Notes: generated from the letters alone by a model not told the origin. Positions 24,188 through 33,915 are shown, counted from the first letter of the stretch. The stretch is DNA of 64,000 nucleotides from Hemileia vastatrix (GCA_030280995.1 JASXTE010000017.1:22830498-22894497); one strand, 5' to 3'. A program made the numbers and translations.

Positions 24188-27100
24188 CTATGATTTTTTC
24201 TTCTTATACTTTTTTAGTAGAGTAGGAAGATTAGATATCTCCTTCCCAGGAATCCAAGAATCATATTCAGATGATTTATTCTTGAATCTCAATAAGTATT
24301 CTGTACCTTTCTCAGCAGTGACTATTCTGTCATTTAATATTTTTTCAATTTCTGCTGTCTCAGTGATTTCATTTGGGGTTTTCTTTGGTCTACCCCTCCT
24401 TCTTGGAAATAAATCACTATTGGATGTGTAAGGTTTCAAAAGAGATATTGGAAAAACAGGATGTTTTCTGTCATATGGGGAATACAGAATAACTTCAACT
24501 GCATTATCTCCAATCATTCTTCTGACAACAAAAGGACCAAAAAATGGATCTTTTAATTTGTTATTACCTTGTAAGTTGAAGTTTACTGTAGAAATCAACA
24601 CTTCATCACCCTTTTTAAAAGCGTATTCTTTATGGGATTTGTCCCATCTTTTCTTCTCATATTCAAATGATTTTTCAATACATTTTTGAGCATGATTTCT
24701 GCATAGTTGTTGCATTTGAAGAAAAGATTTTACACCAGGATGTATATCCAATTTAGGTATTTTGTTATTGAGAATTTGGGCAGGAGTATTAGGGACATAT
24801 CCAAGCCAGAGCTCAAAAGGCGTTCTTTGAGTAACAGAATGAACAGTGCTATTATAAGCAAATTCTAACCCAGGAAGTAAGGTAACCCAATCATGAGTGA
24901 ATCTGTCATTATCTTTATACTCAAGGCCAAAGGCACAATATCTTCTTATCATGTCCTCTAAAGTCTGAATCATTCTTTCAGCTAAACCATCAGTCTGAGG
25001 GTGATGGGCAGTAGAAAGTTTCAGATCACAACCACAAACATCCAACAGAGACATCCAAAATTCAGAAATAAATTTAGGGTCTCTGTCAGAGATTATGGCT
25101 TTAGGAAAACCAGCAGTATTAAACATATGAGACCACCATAAGAAAGCTAATTCTTTAGTGGAAACATCCTTGTGGGTAGGGATAAATTTACACATTTTTG
25201 TGAATCTGTCCACAATCAAGTCTCTCAGAGACATTGGTAATTTATAGAGGATCCTGTCCTTCCATAAATCAAACTCCATATTTGGGTCCATTGCCCTTAA
25301 GATTTTTACAAGTTTCATTAAAAACTCAATAGGTTTATCAGTAGAAGAGCTATATCTAGTTTCCTCATACTGCCTTTGTTGAGCCATTCTAAACTTGGAG
25401 CCACCAAATTGTGCTTTAATTAATTTCTTCCAATCCTCCCATGAGTAGTCATTCCCATCCAGGAGAACAGATTCATACCACATCAGGGCAACATTAGTGA
25501 ACAAAGAAATTAATTTGGACACAATTTCCTCATCTGGGAGTTTGTAAGAATTTTTTAAATTATCAATTCTGCAAATAAATTGTTGCCAATCAGAGGAGGA
25601 ATCACCATCAAATGTTGGGTACTGGTCAAGTTTTGGCCAATTCCTTTGATTTGGAGGAGTCTCCTTAGTACTAGCTTGTTTCTGAGTAAGAAGCAGCTGT
25701 AATTTCTCCAATTGTGCTGAAATCTCATTGTTTAATCCTTCTGTTGCAGATCCTGGTGCATCATCAGTTTTTGATGGAAACTCAGTGTTATCAACAGGTA
25801 TTTCTGGATCAATTTTTATTTTAGATGAACTAGCCACAGGTACTGGTTGAGAATCCTGCACTATATGTTCCTTCACAGAATTGTCAGAATATTTTTGGTC
25901 ATTTAACAATGAATTCAATGTTTCTTCAATGGTTGTTAGTCTTGTTTTCATTCTTGGAAGACTAGATAAACTTTCATTGACAGTTGCAAAAGATAATTGA
26001 TTTTTATGTTGAAAAGATGACAACTGGTCACTCAATCTTTTCAGATTTATCTTATCTATCTCTACCTCCTGGCAAAAGGCAGATACAGTATCTTTTAGTT
26101 TAGACAAATCATTTTTTATATTTTGCCATAAAGCAATTTTCTTTTCATGTGTTGCTTTGTAATGAGACAATTCATCAGAGACTCTCTGTGCTTCACTTTT
26201 TAATGCTTGATAACCCTGATCAGTTAACAAACTATTATATCTCTGAGTCAATTGCATATTGTTCATTATATGATTTTGCTTGGCAATAATATCTCTCAAG
26301 TGCTCATCATTAATTCTTGCTACATCCGGAGTGTTTCTCAATAAGGAAACTGAGTAACTTTCCAGACTCTCATAGAACTCAGGGTCAAGAGTTTCATCAA
26401 TCACAGCCATATCAGGATTAATCATTGAGGTAGCAATTAAAAGTAATGGATTGGATACATGAGATAACTGTCTACTATTCCCAGCCTCTATAGGTCTCAA
26501 GGTTTCATCTTGCCTTCCAGATTTACCTGAAGGAACAGAGTCAGCCACAAGAAAAGGCACTTGAGAATCAATAGAGGGACGTACCAGGGTTTGCTGGGTA
26601 TCACCATATTGGGCTTCCTTCTTCTTTTGCCTCCTTGATAAGGGTGGGGAGGAGTGGGATTGGTCTGGGTGGGCCTTGATGGACCTACCTGAGGTAACTG
26701 ATGCTGGTTTTGAGCCAAGTAGTCCCACTGAGTGTTGAGCCAGTCCCACTGCCACTTGGACACTTCTACCATCTCTTGGGATTGGGGAGCCAATTGTTGT
26801 TGATCCCTGGGAGGAAGAGGTTTCCTTTTCTCTTGGAGAGAAGTATTTTTTCTTTTCTCCCATTCTTCCAAGGCATCTACCCTTACCTTTAGTTTTAAGC
26901 TGCCTGTCTTTAACTCCTTTATGTGGGTTGACAGATTCTTTATCTGCTGGGACAACGGCATCTTTTTTATCTTGAAGCCTCTTGGAAGCTCTTCTGGTGG
27001 GTTTGTCTTGGGTTTCTGATCCTGAGTATTGTCCACTAGGATTTCTACTTCTTCCATTTCCACATCCTGTTTGGGGCAAGGATTTATTAGTTTGAGAAAT

Positions 27101-27196
27101 TCTTCTTGTTAAAGGAGAACTTACAGAAGTAGGCTCATCATAATCAATTAAGTCTAGTTCTTCTTCACGTGCAGTAAAACCACTTTGATCAGTCAT
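24188..27196 (-). CDS. Gag-integrase fusion protein, 1002 aa
   Basis: One uninterrupted frame. Residues 1-662 are G1 gag (about 70-80 percent like copy 1 after residue 200 by eye). At residue 663 the text jumps in frame from RDLIV to DRFTKMCKFIP, which is integrase core. Integrase then shows ISDRDPKF (second acidic residue) and GLAERMIQTLED (Glu), a C-terminal domain (GPFVVRRMIGDNAVEV) and a chromodomain-like tail (VEKIL-type: IEKILNDRIVTAEKGTEYLL). The gag zinc knuckle, protease, RT, RNase H, the HHCC domain and the first catalytic Asp are gone. The join lies in a shared CTTGAT-GTGG stretch, suggesting template switching. The product could be a particle protein with a DNA- or chromatin-binding tail, but not an active integrase. 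The start is the conserved MTDQ. Confidence 0.9.
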   Translation of the reverse strand: MTDQSGFTAREEELDLIDYDEPTSVSSPLTRRISQTNKSLPQTGCGNGRSRNPSGQYSGSETQDKPTRRASKRLQDKKDAVVPADKESVNPHKGVKDRQLKTKGKGRCLGRMGEKKKYFSPREKETSSSQGSTTIGSPIPRDGRSVQVAVGLAQHSVGLLGSKPASVTSGRSIKAHPDQSHSSPPLSRRQKKKEAQYGDTQQTLVRPSIDSQVPFLVADSVPSGKSGRQDETLRPIEAGNSRQLSHVSNPLLLIATSMINPDMAVIDETLDPEFYESLESYSVSLLRNTPDVARINDEHLRDIIAKQNHIMNNMQLTQRYNSLLTDQGYQALKSEAQRVSDELSHYKATHEKKIALWQNIKNDLSKLKDTVSAFCQEVEIDKINLKRLSDQLSSFQHKNQLSFATVNESLSSLPRMKTRLTTIEETLNSLLNDQKYSDNSVKEHIVQDSQPVPVASSSKIKIDPEIPVDNTEFPSKTDDAPGSATEGLNNEISAQLEKLQLLLTQKQASTKETPPNQRNWPKLDQYPTFDGDSSSDWQQFICRIDNLKNSYKLPDEEIVSKLISLFTNVALMWYESVLLDGNDYSWEDWKKLIKAQFGGSKFRMAQQRQYEETRYSSSTDKPIEFLMKLVKILRAMDPNMEFDLWKDRILYKLPMSLRDLIVDRFTKMCKFIPTHKDVSTKELAFLWWSHMFNTAGFPKAIISDRDPKFISEFWMSLLDVCGCDLKLSTAHHPQTDGLAERMIQTLEDMIRRYCAFGLEYKDNDRFTHDWVTLLPGLEFAYNSTVHSVTQRTPFELWLGYVPNTPAQILNNKIPKLDIHPGVKSFLQMQQLCRNHAQKCIEKSFEYEKKRWDKSHKEYAFKKGDEVLISTVNFNLQGNNKLKDPFFGPFVVRRMIGDNAVEVILYSPYDRKHPVFPISLLKPYTSNSDLFPRRRGRPKKTPNEITETAEIEKILNDRIVTAEKGTEYLLRFKNKSSEYDSWIPGKEISNLPTLLKKYKKKKS
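26497..27063 (-). CDS. conserved +1-frame ORF inside gag (young G1 copy)
   Basis: This 188-codon frame starts MEMEEVEILVDN and matches the ORF at 3528-4016: PEELPRGFKIKKMPL, KNLSTHIKELKT, SKWQWDWLNTQ, NPTPPHPYQGG. It runs about 27 codons further than the homologue because it lacks the stop after KPW; that extension is hydrophobic and probably meaningless. The gag frame stays open across the same interval. Changes relative to copy 1 in aligned stretches fall mostly at third positions of this +1 frame. Confidence 0.5.
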   Translation of the reverse strand: MEMEEVEILVDNTQDQKPKTNPPEELPRGFKIKKMPLSQQIKNLSTHIKELKTGSLKLKVRVDALEEWEKRKNTSLQEKRKPLPPRDQQQLAPQSQEMVEVSKWQWDWLNTQWDYLAQNQHQLPQVGPSRPTQTNPTPPHPYQGGKRRRKPNMVIPSKPWYVPLLILKCLFLWLTLFLQVNLEGKMKP

Positions 27197-27303
27197 TTTA
27201 AGATTCTACTGAAATGAAGGAAAAGAGACAAAATTAATTAGTCTTTTATTTTTAATTTTTATTTAATAGAAATAAAATAAAAATAAATCAAAAAAAAAAT
27301 CTT

Positions 27304-27800
27304 ATTAGGATAAAATCAACTTAAATAAAATTAATAAAAAATTTAAAACCAGGATAATGCAATCAACTGTAGAAATAAATTAGAATATCTATTAATTTTT
27401 ATTTTCAGGATTTAAATCAACTAATTTATTACCAGGATTTATTGTCAACTGAAATAATCAAATATGAATCTTTATTAATAAAAATTATTTTAACTGATTA
27501 ATTAACTACCAGGACTTAATGTCAACTGAAATAATTTAAATATGAATTTTATTACTTAAAAAGATTTATTGGATTACCAGGACTCAAAGTCAACTGAAGT
27601 AATGAAATGTTAATTATTAAAAAAAAATATATAATTGTCAGGACAATTTGTCAACTGGAACAATTAATTAATCAGGACAAATGTCAACTGAAAAATTATA
27701 ATAATTATTTTATTTAATAAAATATTTTATTGTCAGGACAGTTTGTCAACTGGAACAACTAAAATTCAAATTAATCAGGACAATTGTCAACTGAAAAATG
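27304..27800. repeat. about ten CAGGA...CAACTG leader repeats
   Basis: Copies lie near 27304, 27349, 27403, 27432, 27508, 27576, 27637, 27671, 27732 and 27774. Some centres are palindromic, for example GACAATTGTC at 27774. They sit between the PBS and gag in the element leader. 27197-28252 holds no gene. Confidence 0.75.
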
Positions 27801-28056
27801 ATAATAATTAATATAAAAATATAATTATTTTATTACCTCTGGGACTAAGAACAGTTATTGCTCTATTATGGTCAACCAGGAAAAATAAAAAAAATATAAT
27901 AATAAAATTAAATTCCAATTACCAGACACCTCCCCCTGCAAAATGAGCAAATTAATGCCACTTACAGAGTGCTGAGTAAAAGGAAATACGTAGCAAATGA
28001 AGAGTGAAGAGTAACCCACAAATAGTAATCACAATAATTACCACGATATATACGAT

Positions 28057-28115
28057 CCTTAGTCAGTATATGAACTTAAGTTTTGGAGCGCGGTTCGATT
28101 CCCGTTCGCAGCAAA
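28057..28115 (+). other. tRNA-like sequence in leader, antisense to element RNA
   Basis: The plus strand has TTAGTCAGTATA and then GGTTCGATTCC (28092-28102), an exact match to the Pol III B-box consensus GGTTCGANTCC, followed by CGCAGCA. A 5' acceptor strand and an anticodon arm are not formed. It is conserved in position with 4798-4853. Confidence 0.5.
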
Positions 28116-28235
28116 AACTTTTATCACATGACGTATGAAATTCGTCGTTTTCTTGCCTCCACTCGTCCTTTACAGGTGCTTCTACGCTGATGGTCCTCTC
28201 GATTATGCCTCAAGTAACGTTGCGCCGTCAATATT

Positions 28236-28250
28236 TCGGAAAGGTTCCCA
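28236..28250 (-). other. primer-binding site of young G1 derivative
   Basis: The minus strand TGGGAACCTTTCCGA begins two bases inside the 5' LTR. It would pair with a tRNA ending GGTTCCCA. The tRNA is not identified. Confidence 0.65.
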
Positions 28251-28252
28251 AT

Positions 28253-29071
28253 TGTCAAGGTATACTTTTTGTCTAGAAGATTTGGTACGTAGTTCTACGA
28301 GGATTTAAAAGGCTATAATGGGTTCTCAACAGATTTGTACGTATTTCTTAATTCAAGTTGAATTTTTTACTCAATAAAAGAGGTAGGTTTTAAAATATTA
28401 ATATAAATTATACTTTAGAATTACGCTATTGTAAATACTAATAATATAGAATATAAGAATAAGTGTTTAGTTGGTTATTGTTGTAATAAAATGAGTTGGT
28501 AAAATAGAATGATCAAAAGACAACAAAAGAGAGGCCTTTTATAGGCAAAGGAGAGACAAAACACGGAAATCAAATTCTAAAAACAGTAGGGAAAAAGAGA
28601 TAAAAAGAACATTCCAGAAAGAGTATTTCAAATAATAAAGTTATTCCAAAAAGAAGGCGTCAAAAAAGATGTATTTACAGAGTATGTCAGAAATACATCA
28701 ATATTTTTAATATTTACTGTAAATGTCAATTCCAAATAAGAAATTTGATTTATTTGTATATATTTAATATTATTTGAATATTTAAATCTTATTTTATCTT
28801 TGTATTTTATTTTTTAAATATAAAGTTTTATTTTCCCAACCTGTCAATTGAGCACGGTGTTAGAAAAAATATAAGGGACAAAATTATAATTATAATTTTA
28901 CTTATTTATTTAATTAATTAATTTAATTTTAACATTCTGTAACTAGTTAATTTATAACTAATGTTAATGTAACTAAATGATAATTAAATAATAATTAAAG
29001 ATGATAAGGTGCGGCTTCATCCAGTAAATAATTACTTATTTCACTGGGTAAGTCTAGTAGCCTGGCTGACA
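28253..29071 (-). repeat. 5' LTR of young G1 derivative
   Basis: 819 bp, the partner of 23334-24152. A TATA box reads CCTATAAAAGG on the minus strand at 28534-28544. Confidence 0.95.
28534..28544 (-). promoter_or_regulatory. TATA box in 5' LTR of young G1 derivative
   Basis: CCTATAAAAGG on the minus strand, inside the GAGGCC-flanked block shared by all G1 LTRs. It is the likely promoter for the gag-integrase mRNA. Confidence 0.6.
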
Positions 29072-29076
29072 ATTAG

Positions 29077-30402
29077 AGTGATAAGCCCCAGCTACCCCAA
29101 AAAATGAGGGTTTCCATAATAATTTGAATCCTGACTAAATTGAAGGAATGATAATAAAAGAAAATTTCAGACAATTTTAGGTAGTTTATCCTCATTTTGG
29201 AGGAATTAAATTCTTGATATCCCCAGGAGATAACCCATAATTTTGCCCCTAGGGCTTATCCACCGATTGCATAAAAGCCAAAAATAAATCCCCAGAATTT
29301 GTCCTAAAAAAGGACATAAAAAATAAACTACCTTTTTCCAAAATATGAGTGCATCCACTTTATGCACCCTATTATCCAATGGCACTAAACTCTCTATTAG
29401 TGCAGGGAAAACCATATCCTCCATAAAAATCTCTTCCTGAGATTGAAATAAATCCACCATACATATACCAGATTAATAAACCATATCTATGTCTGAATTT
29501 CAGACAGTCTTTGCTTTTGAAGACAAAACCTGAGGTAAATATTCCTCTAAATCTGATTCTGAATCATCCAACACAAAATTATCCCCATCATCCAAAATTT
29601 CATCATCAGTGTCAATAATTTCTTCATCTTCCAAAGCCTCTTCCTTCCCAACAGAATAGTCAACAAAAATAACATCTTCACTCTGAACAAAATATTCAGG
29701 AATGGCTGAATCCAAAATTTCAACAGAAACTAGTTCTTTTACACCATCCTCTTCTATCTCTTGAGCGATCAAAGTGTCTTCTCCAGAGTCCAAATCGACA
29801 GAGTTATGAGTATCCAGATGTTCCAAAATAACCTTCTTTAGCACCTCCATACCAGGAATCCTAGTTTCTCCATCTGTGAGATCCTTCATTAAATTTGCTT
29901 AAATAAGCACCATCAAAACATCTTTCTTAACCTTTTCCCTTATGGAACCCCAATAAACATACTTTGCCGCATTATCATGAAATAAAATTTCATACTCCAA
30001 CAAATAATCCAGAACTGCCTGGAATTCAGCCATAAACTGATGATACTGACCCAGAGATGCTATACCACCTTTTGATTCCCATTTTCTAGCTATATCTTTC
30101 AGATCCTCCAATGAATAAACCTTTGGCCACCTTTTTCCCATATCAATCTTCAGCATTCCCCAATCTTGATCTTTATAACCATCCATAGAAATAACCTCCT
30201 TTTCCACCTCTCCGTCCACAATAAAGAACCTAATCTGCTTAACCATCTCCAAAGGTAAAGCACCATCAATCCCAGATGCAGTTTCATACCTATGTAAGAA
30301 TCCCTCTTAATAATCTCCAGAAAACTTGGGCCCAACCCAAGAAACAATCCTAACTGATGGTGTCATAGGAAGAGACACACCAGATTCAGCAGCAGAAGAC
30401 AT
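29077..30402 (-). pseudogene. G2 gag (copy B2), broken
   Basis: The frame opens at the ATG at 30402 (MSSAAESGVSLPMTPS), hits a stop after FSGDY near 30308, then continues through KQIRFFIVDGEVEKEV, KDIARKWESKG and YHQFMAEFQAVLDYL (29899-30252), which resembles the helical gag of Ty3 elements. A second stop near 29897 leads into an acidic segment (29500-29889) rich in Glu and Asp. The block ends at 29077, where the G1 derivative interrupts it. The last part (29206-29460) probably also belongs to it but is frame-shifted. I infer gag from position after the PBS and composition; no zinc knuckle is visible. Confidence 0.65.
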
Positions 30403-30485
30403 CCTGAAAGCATAAGTAGGAAAGCCTCTTTCAGGCTAAAAGTCCAAGTATCAAGTAAGTATTTTTAAAAGCTAGAGAAATCAAA

Positions 30486-30502
30486 CCTCACGTTGAGCGC
30501 CA
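30486..30502 (-). other. primer-binding site of G2 copy B2
   Basis: Just inside the LTR the minus strand reads TGGCGCTCAACGTGAGG. It has the usual TGG start and lies four bases from the LTR end. Confidence 0.6.
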
Positions 30503-30506
30503 AATA

Positions 30507-30807
30507 TGTAGGTAGACTCTTACAGTTGCCTTGCTGTAAGTAGAATCCAAAGGAGTTGGATAATCAGAGAAAACCCTGTCCCTCTAAATGAATCTGTGAG
30601 TTTTTTAGATCAATAAGATTAAAAGTCTACTTGATAATAATAAAGAATGAAACCATGTCTAATCAACGCTTCTTAGTTTGATTGAGCAGTTCTTCAGTGC
30701 AAAACAACTGAAATGCAACAATAAAGTTACACCAGAAACAATATTTTAAAAGAAAGTAGTTTTAATGTTTTTTAGATTTTAATAATTTTTGAGAACAGAC
30801 ACCATGG
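30507..30807 (-). repeat. 5' LTR of G2 copy B2, truncated
   Basis: The first 300 bp match 15945-16240 closely (TGTAGGTAGACTCTTACAG). Similarity ends near GAGAACAGA, and unrelated sequence follows. Confidence 0.8.
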
Positions 30808-32072
30808 GAAATCTGGGGGTGAACTGCTAGCAGTTCCCTCTTTTTGAAACTATCAGGAATTTGTCAGGAAACTGTTGGGAAACCATCCTGAAACTTTCAG
30901 AAAGATGTTTTTAAATCTGATGAAAAAACATTGAAAAAATAAACTGCCACAGATTGAATCCAGAACAATCCCTCCTTGAGCAGAGCTTAAGAACCACATT
31001 GAACATCAGTTAATCTCAGGTTTGGCAAAAGGCTGAACAACATCACTTAGAATACCTTAATATTCAAATATTAAACTTGAATATATGTTGCGTGTATGAT
31101 ATAGATGCATATGCATTTTAATTTGCATGGTGGATACTTATTGCATGCTAAAAATTGATGTGAAATGCCTATCCAAAGTGTATGCATAATGACTATGAAG
31201 AATAAATATGCATAAAAAATATGCATAGTGATTATGCATAAAAAATATGCATAAAAATATGCATATTGAATATGCATTAAAAATATGCATATCGAATATG
31301 CAAAAAAAAGGTGCATATATGTATATGAATAGAATATGTTAATATGCATATAAATCTGTATAATGAATATGCATATGAATATGCATAAATATGCATAATG
31401 ATTGAAAAATGCAAAAAAATGATGCTTAACGAGTATATTTTATGCATAAATAGAAATATGCAATATGAATTCATATTGCATACAGATAACACTGGCAAAC
31501 CATTTTGACCAAAACTCATACTAAATTTTCATTCTGGACTAAAGGTGTGAGGGAAGGAAGAAAAACAGTCCGACATTAGAAAAATGCTACATGCACTCAT
31601 TTTGTAGCAGAGCAAATGAGAAGTGCTGAATTATGGTTGGTGCCCATAATTTAGTATGATATCATAATTTTATTTAATTGTTTTCAATATTGAAAAGACT
31701 TTAGGTTGGTTGGTATGGATCTAGCTGTGCCAGGGTCTAATCTAATTATTTTAACAATTTCTTAATAATTAACGGGCTTTAATACAAAAACAGGTTGTAT
31801 TTTTTGTGGGATATTGGATATGATAAGGTCTTTTGTAAAAAAAACTTATATTGTTTAAAAATATTCCTGAATCAGATGTGGGATAATCACTAAAAAAATT
31901 GTAGTACTGTGGGCAATAAAATATATGCACAAGCAGTAAAGAAAGGACCAAGTGAACCCTTTTTGTGCAGTGGGAATCATTAGAGTGGAATTGTGGATGA
32001 AAAATATAATTCATTATTACCATTTTATTTAATCAAAAAATTTATAATATTAAAAAGAACTATTGATTAATT
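30808..32072. other. non-coding interval
   Basis: No gene is supported. Open frames at 31071-31519 only reflect ATGCAT-rich repeats (His, Tyr, Met, Ile rich). The remainder is AT-rich sequence of unknown origin. Confidence 0.5.
31083..31480. repeat. cluster of ATGCAT palindromes
   Basis: At least fifteen ATGCAT hexamers, many extended to TATGCATA, occur in about 400 bp. They are irregularly spaced, usually 10-20 bp apart. Confidence 0.8.
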
Positions 32073-32564
32073 GGTATTTGACCATTGTGCCTCACTCATA
32101 TTTATCATTTGATTGATTTTTGTCACCATTATGTTATTAATATTATAAGTATAGCAAAAACTCGTGTGCCAAATGCATATCGGGTGATGTTACACCTTTT
32201 ATAATATTATAAAATAACGGTAAAAAAATATGAAAACGATTTGTTTTACAAAAAATAAATTGATATCCAAAAGCAATATGAGGGATAAAAAGGTAAAATT
32301 AAAGGGATCAAATATGAAATAAAAAATTAAAGTGAAATTCCTCCCATCAAGAGCAAGTAGACATGATGGGGTGAACGCCCACCAGTAGCACTAAACTTGG
32401 ACTATAATTTCTTTTTTGTAAAAATAAAAAAAAATCCAATGGAGCTTTACCAAAACTTCAGGATGACAATTTTGCAATATCAAACAACTTCTAGTGCAAT
32501 TATTGAAGAAAAATTCATTTTCATTGCAATAGAGAGAATTGATCACATCAGACTGCATGTGACC

Positions 32565-32610
32565 AAAAGTGTCCAGCACAAGTTTGGCCGAACTTGTGCT
32601 GGACACTTTT
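32565..32610. repeat. 46-nt palindrome, satellite unit 1
   Basis: Arms AAAAGTGTCCAGCACAAGTT and its complement meet at TGGCCG; 22 of 23 pairs match. Confidence 0.9.
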
Positions 32611-33145
32611 ATGATGGAGGTTAGCTAGGGTGGAATTTTTCTTCAGTTCATCTGGTATTTCTTATAAACATGTCCACTGGTATTTGATCTTTGTGCCTCA
32701 CTCATATTTTTCATTTGATTGATTTTTTGTCACCGTTATGTTTTAATATTATAAGTATAGCAAAAACTCGTGTGCCCAACACATACCAGGTTATGTTACA
32801 CCTTTTTTTAATATTATTAAATAAAGGTAAAAAAATATGAAAATGATTTGTTTTACAAAAAATAAATTGATGTACAAAAGCAATATGAGGGATAAAAAGG
32901 TAAAATTAAAGGAATCAAATATGAAATAAAAAATTAAAATAAAATTACTGCCATCAAGAGCAAGTAGACATGTTGGGGCAAATGTCCACTAGTGAGGCTA
33001 AACTTGGACTATAATTTCTTTTTTGAAAAACAAAAAAGTGCCAATCTGAGGTTTAAAAAAACTTCAGCAGAACCATTTAGCCATATCAAACAACTTCTAG
33101 TTCAATGATTGAGAGAGAATTGATCACACCAGACTGCATGTGACA

Positions 33146-33191
33146 AAAAGTGTCTAGCACAAGTTCGGCCGAACTTGTGCTGGACACATTT
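33146..33191. repeat. 46-nt palindrome, satellite unit 2
   Basis: The centre CAAGTTCGGCCGAACTTG is perfect; a few mismatches lie in the outer arms. Confidence 0.9.
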
Positions 33192-33755
33192 ATGAAGGAG
33201 AGTAGCTAGGGTAGAATTTTTCTTCAGTTAATCTGGTATTTCTTATAAACATGTCCATTGGTACTTGATCTTTGTGCCTCACTCATATATATCATTTGAT
33301 TAATTTATTGTCACCATTATATTATTAATATTATAAGTATAGCAAAAAGTCGTGTGCCCAAAGCATACTGGGTGATGTTACACCTTTTATAATATTATTA
33401 AATAAAGGTAAAAAAATATGAAAATGATTTGTTTTACAAAAAAAAATTGATATAAAAAAGCAATATGAGGGATTAAAAGGTAAAATTAATCTCAAAAAGA
33501 TCAATTATGAAAAACAAAATACTAGTAAAAATCTTGCTCTCAAGAGCCAGTAGAAGTGTTGAAAAAAATGGGAGCCATCAGGGCTAAATTGTAATAAGTG
33601 ACCTTTTTTTAAAAGATAAATAATTATACACCTGAGGTTGGGAAGAACAACAGGTGGATGATTCAGCTAAACAAAACTACTTGTAGTGAAGTTTAATAAA
33701 AAAATGATTTTTTGTTGCCATATAGAGAATTGATCCCATCTGACTGCATGTGACT

Positions 33756-33801
33756 AAAAGTGTCCAGCACAAGTTCGGCCAAACTTGTGCTGGACACTTT
33801 T
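33756..33801. repeat. 46-nt palindrome, satellite unit 3
   Basis: The same arms as unit 1, with a mismatch next to the GGCC centre (CGGCCA). Confidence 0.9.
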
Positions 33802-33915
33802 ATGATGTAAAGTAGCTTGGGTGGAAAATTTCTTCAGTTCCTTCATCTTGTATTTCTCATAAAAATATCTACTGGTATTTGATCAGTCTGTATCTTTTAT
33901 ATTTATCATCCGATA

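Larger units (their letters stand above)
23334..29071 (-). mobile_element. complete young G1 derivative without PR-RT-RNase H, TSD ATTAG
   Basis: Two 819-bp LTRs (23334-24152, 28253-29071) flank one long ORF. The 5-bp target duplication ATTAG is exact at 23329-23333 and 29072-29076. The LTRs differ at four positions, so insertion was recent relative to the other elements here. PBS (28236-28250), PPT (24153-24164) and TATA (28534-28544) are intact. Protease, RT, RNase H and the first part of integrase are deleted, making it dependent on a full G1 element for reverse transcription. It interrupts a G2 element. Confidence 0.95.
15945..30807 (-). mobile_element. G2 Ty3/gypsy element copy B2, split by a young G1 derivative
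   Basis: The order on the minus strand is partial 5' LTR (30507-30807), PBS, gag (from 30402), an insertion at 23334-29071, the rest of gag/pol, and the 3' LTR (15945-18923). The RT carries FIDNGGIKGP in place of YxDD-type text, typical of one basidiomycete Ty3 lineage. The 5' LTR is truncated at about 30807, so flanking duplications cannot be tested. Confidence 0.85.
32073..33915. repeat. tandem satellite, three units of about 600 bp plus a partial fourth
   Basis: Units begin with GGTATTTGA(T)C near TTTGTGCCTCACTCATAT at 32073, 32679, 33260 and 33874, giving lengths of 606, 581 and 614 bp. Each contains CTCGTGTGCC, a block GAGGGATAAAAAGGTAAAAT and a 46-nt palindrome. The fourth unit is cut after about 42 bp by the G2 LTR at 33916. 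The units have clearly diverged from each other. The small frames on both strands are not convincing genes. Confidence 0.85.

Noticed and set aside
28057..28115. tRNA gene
   Set aside because: A B box and a D-arm-like part are present, but there is no acceptor pairing and no anticodon stem-loop, and it lies in the leader of a retrotransposon in two copies.
31071..31519. His/Tyr/Phe-rich membrane-like ORFs on the minus strand
   Set aside because: They are direct translations of ATGCAT repeats with no domain and no start context.
32397..32624. small plus-strand ORF in the satellite
   Set aside because: It spans the palindrome and is not kept open in the other two units.
32565..32640. Helitron 3' end (hairpin followed by CTAG)
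   Set aside because: The hairpin is much longer than in Helitrons, it repeats in tandem, and no Rep/helicase or TC-type 5' end is visible.
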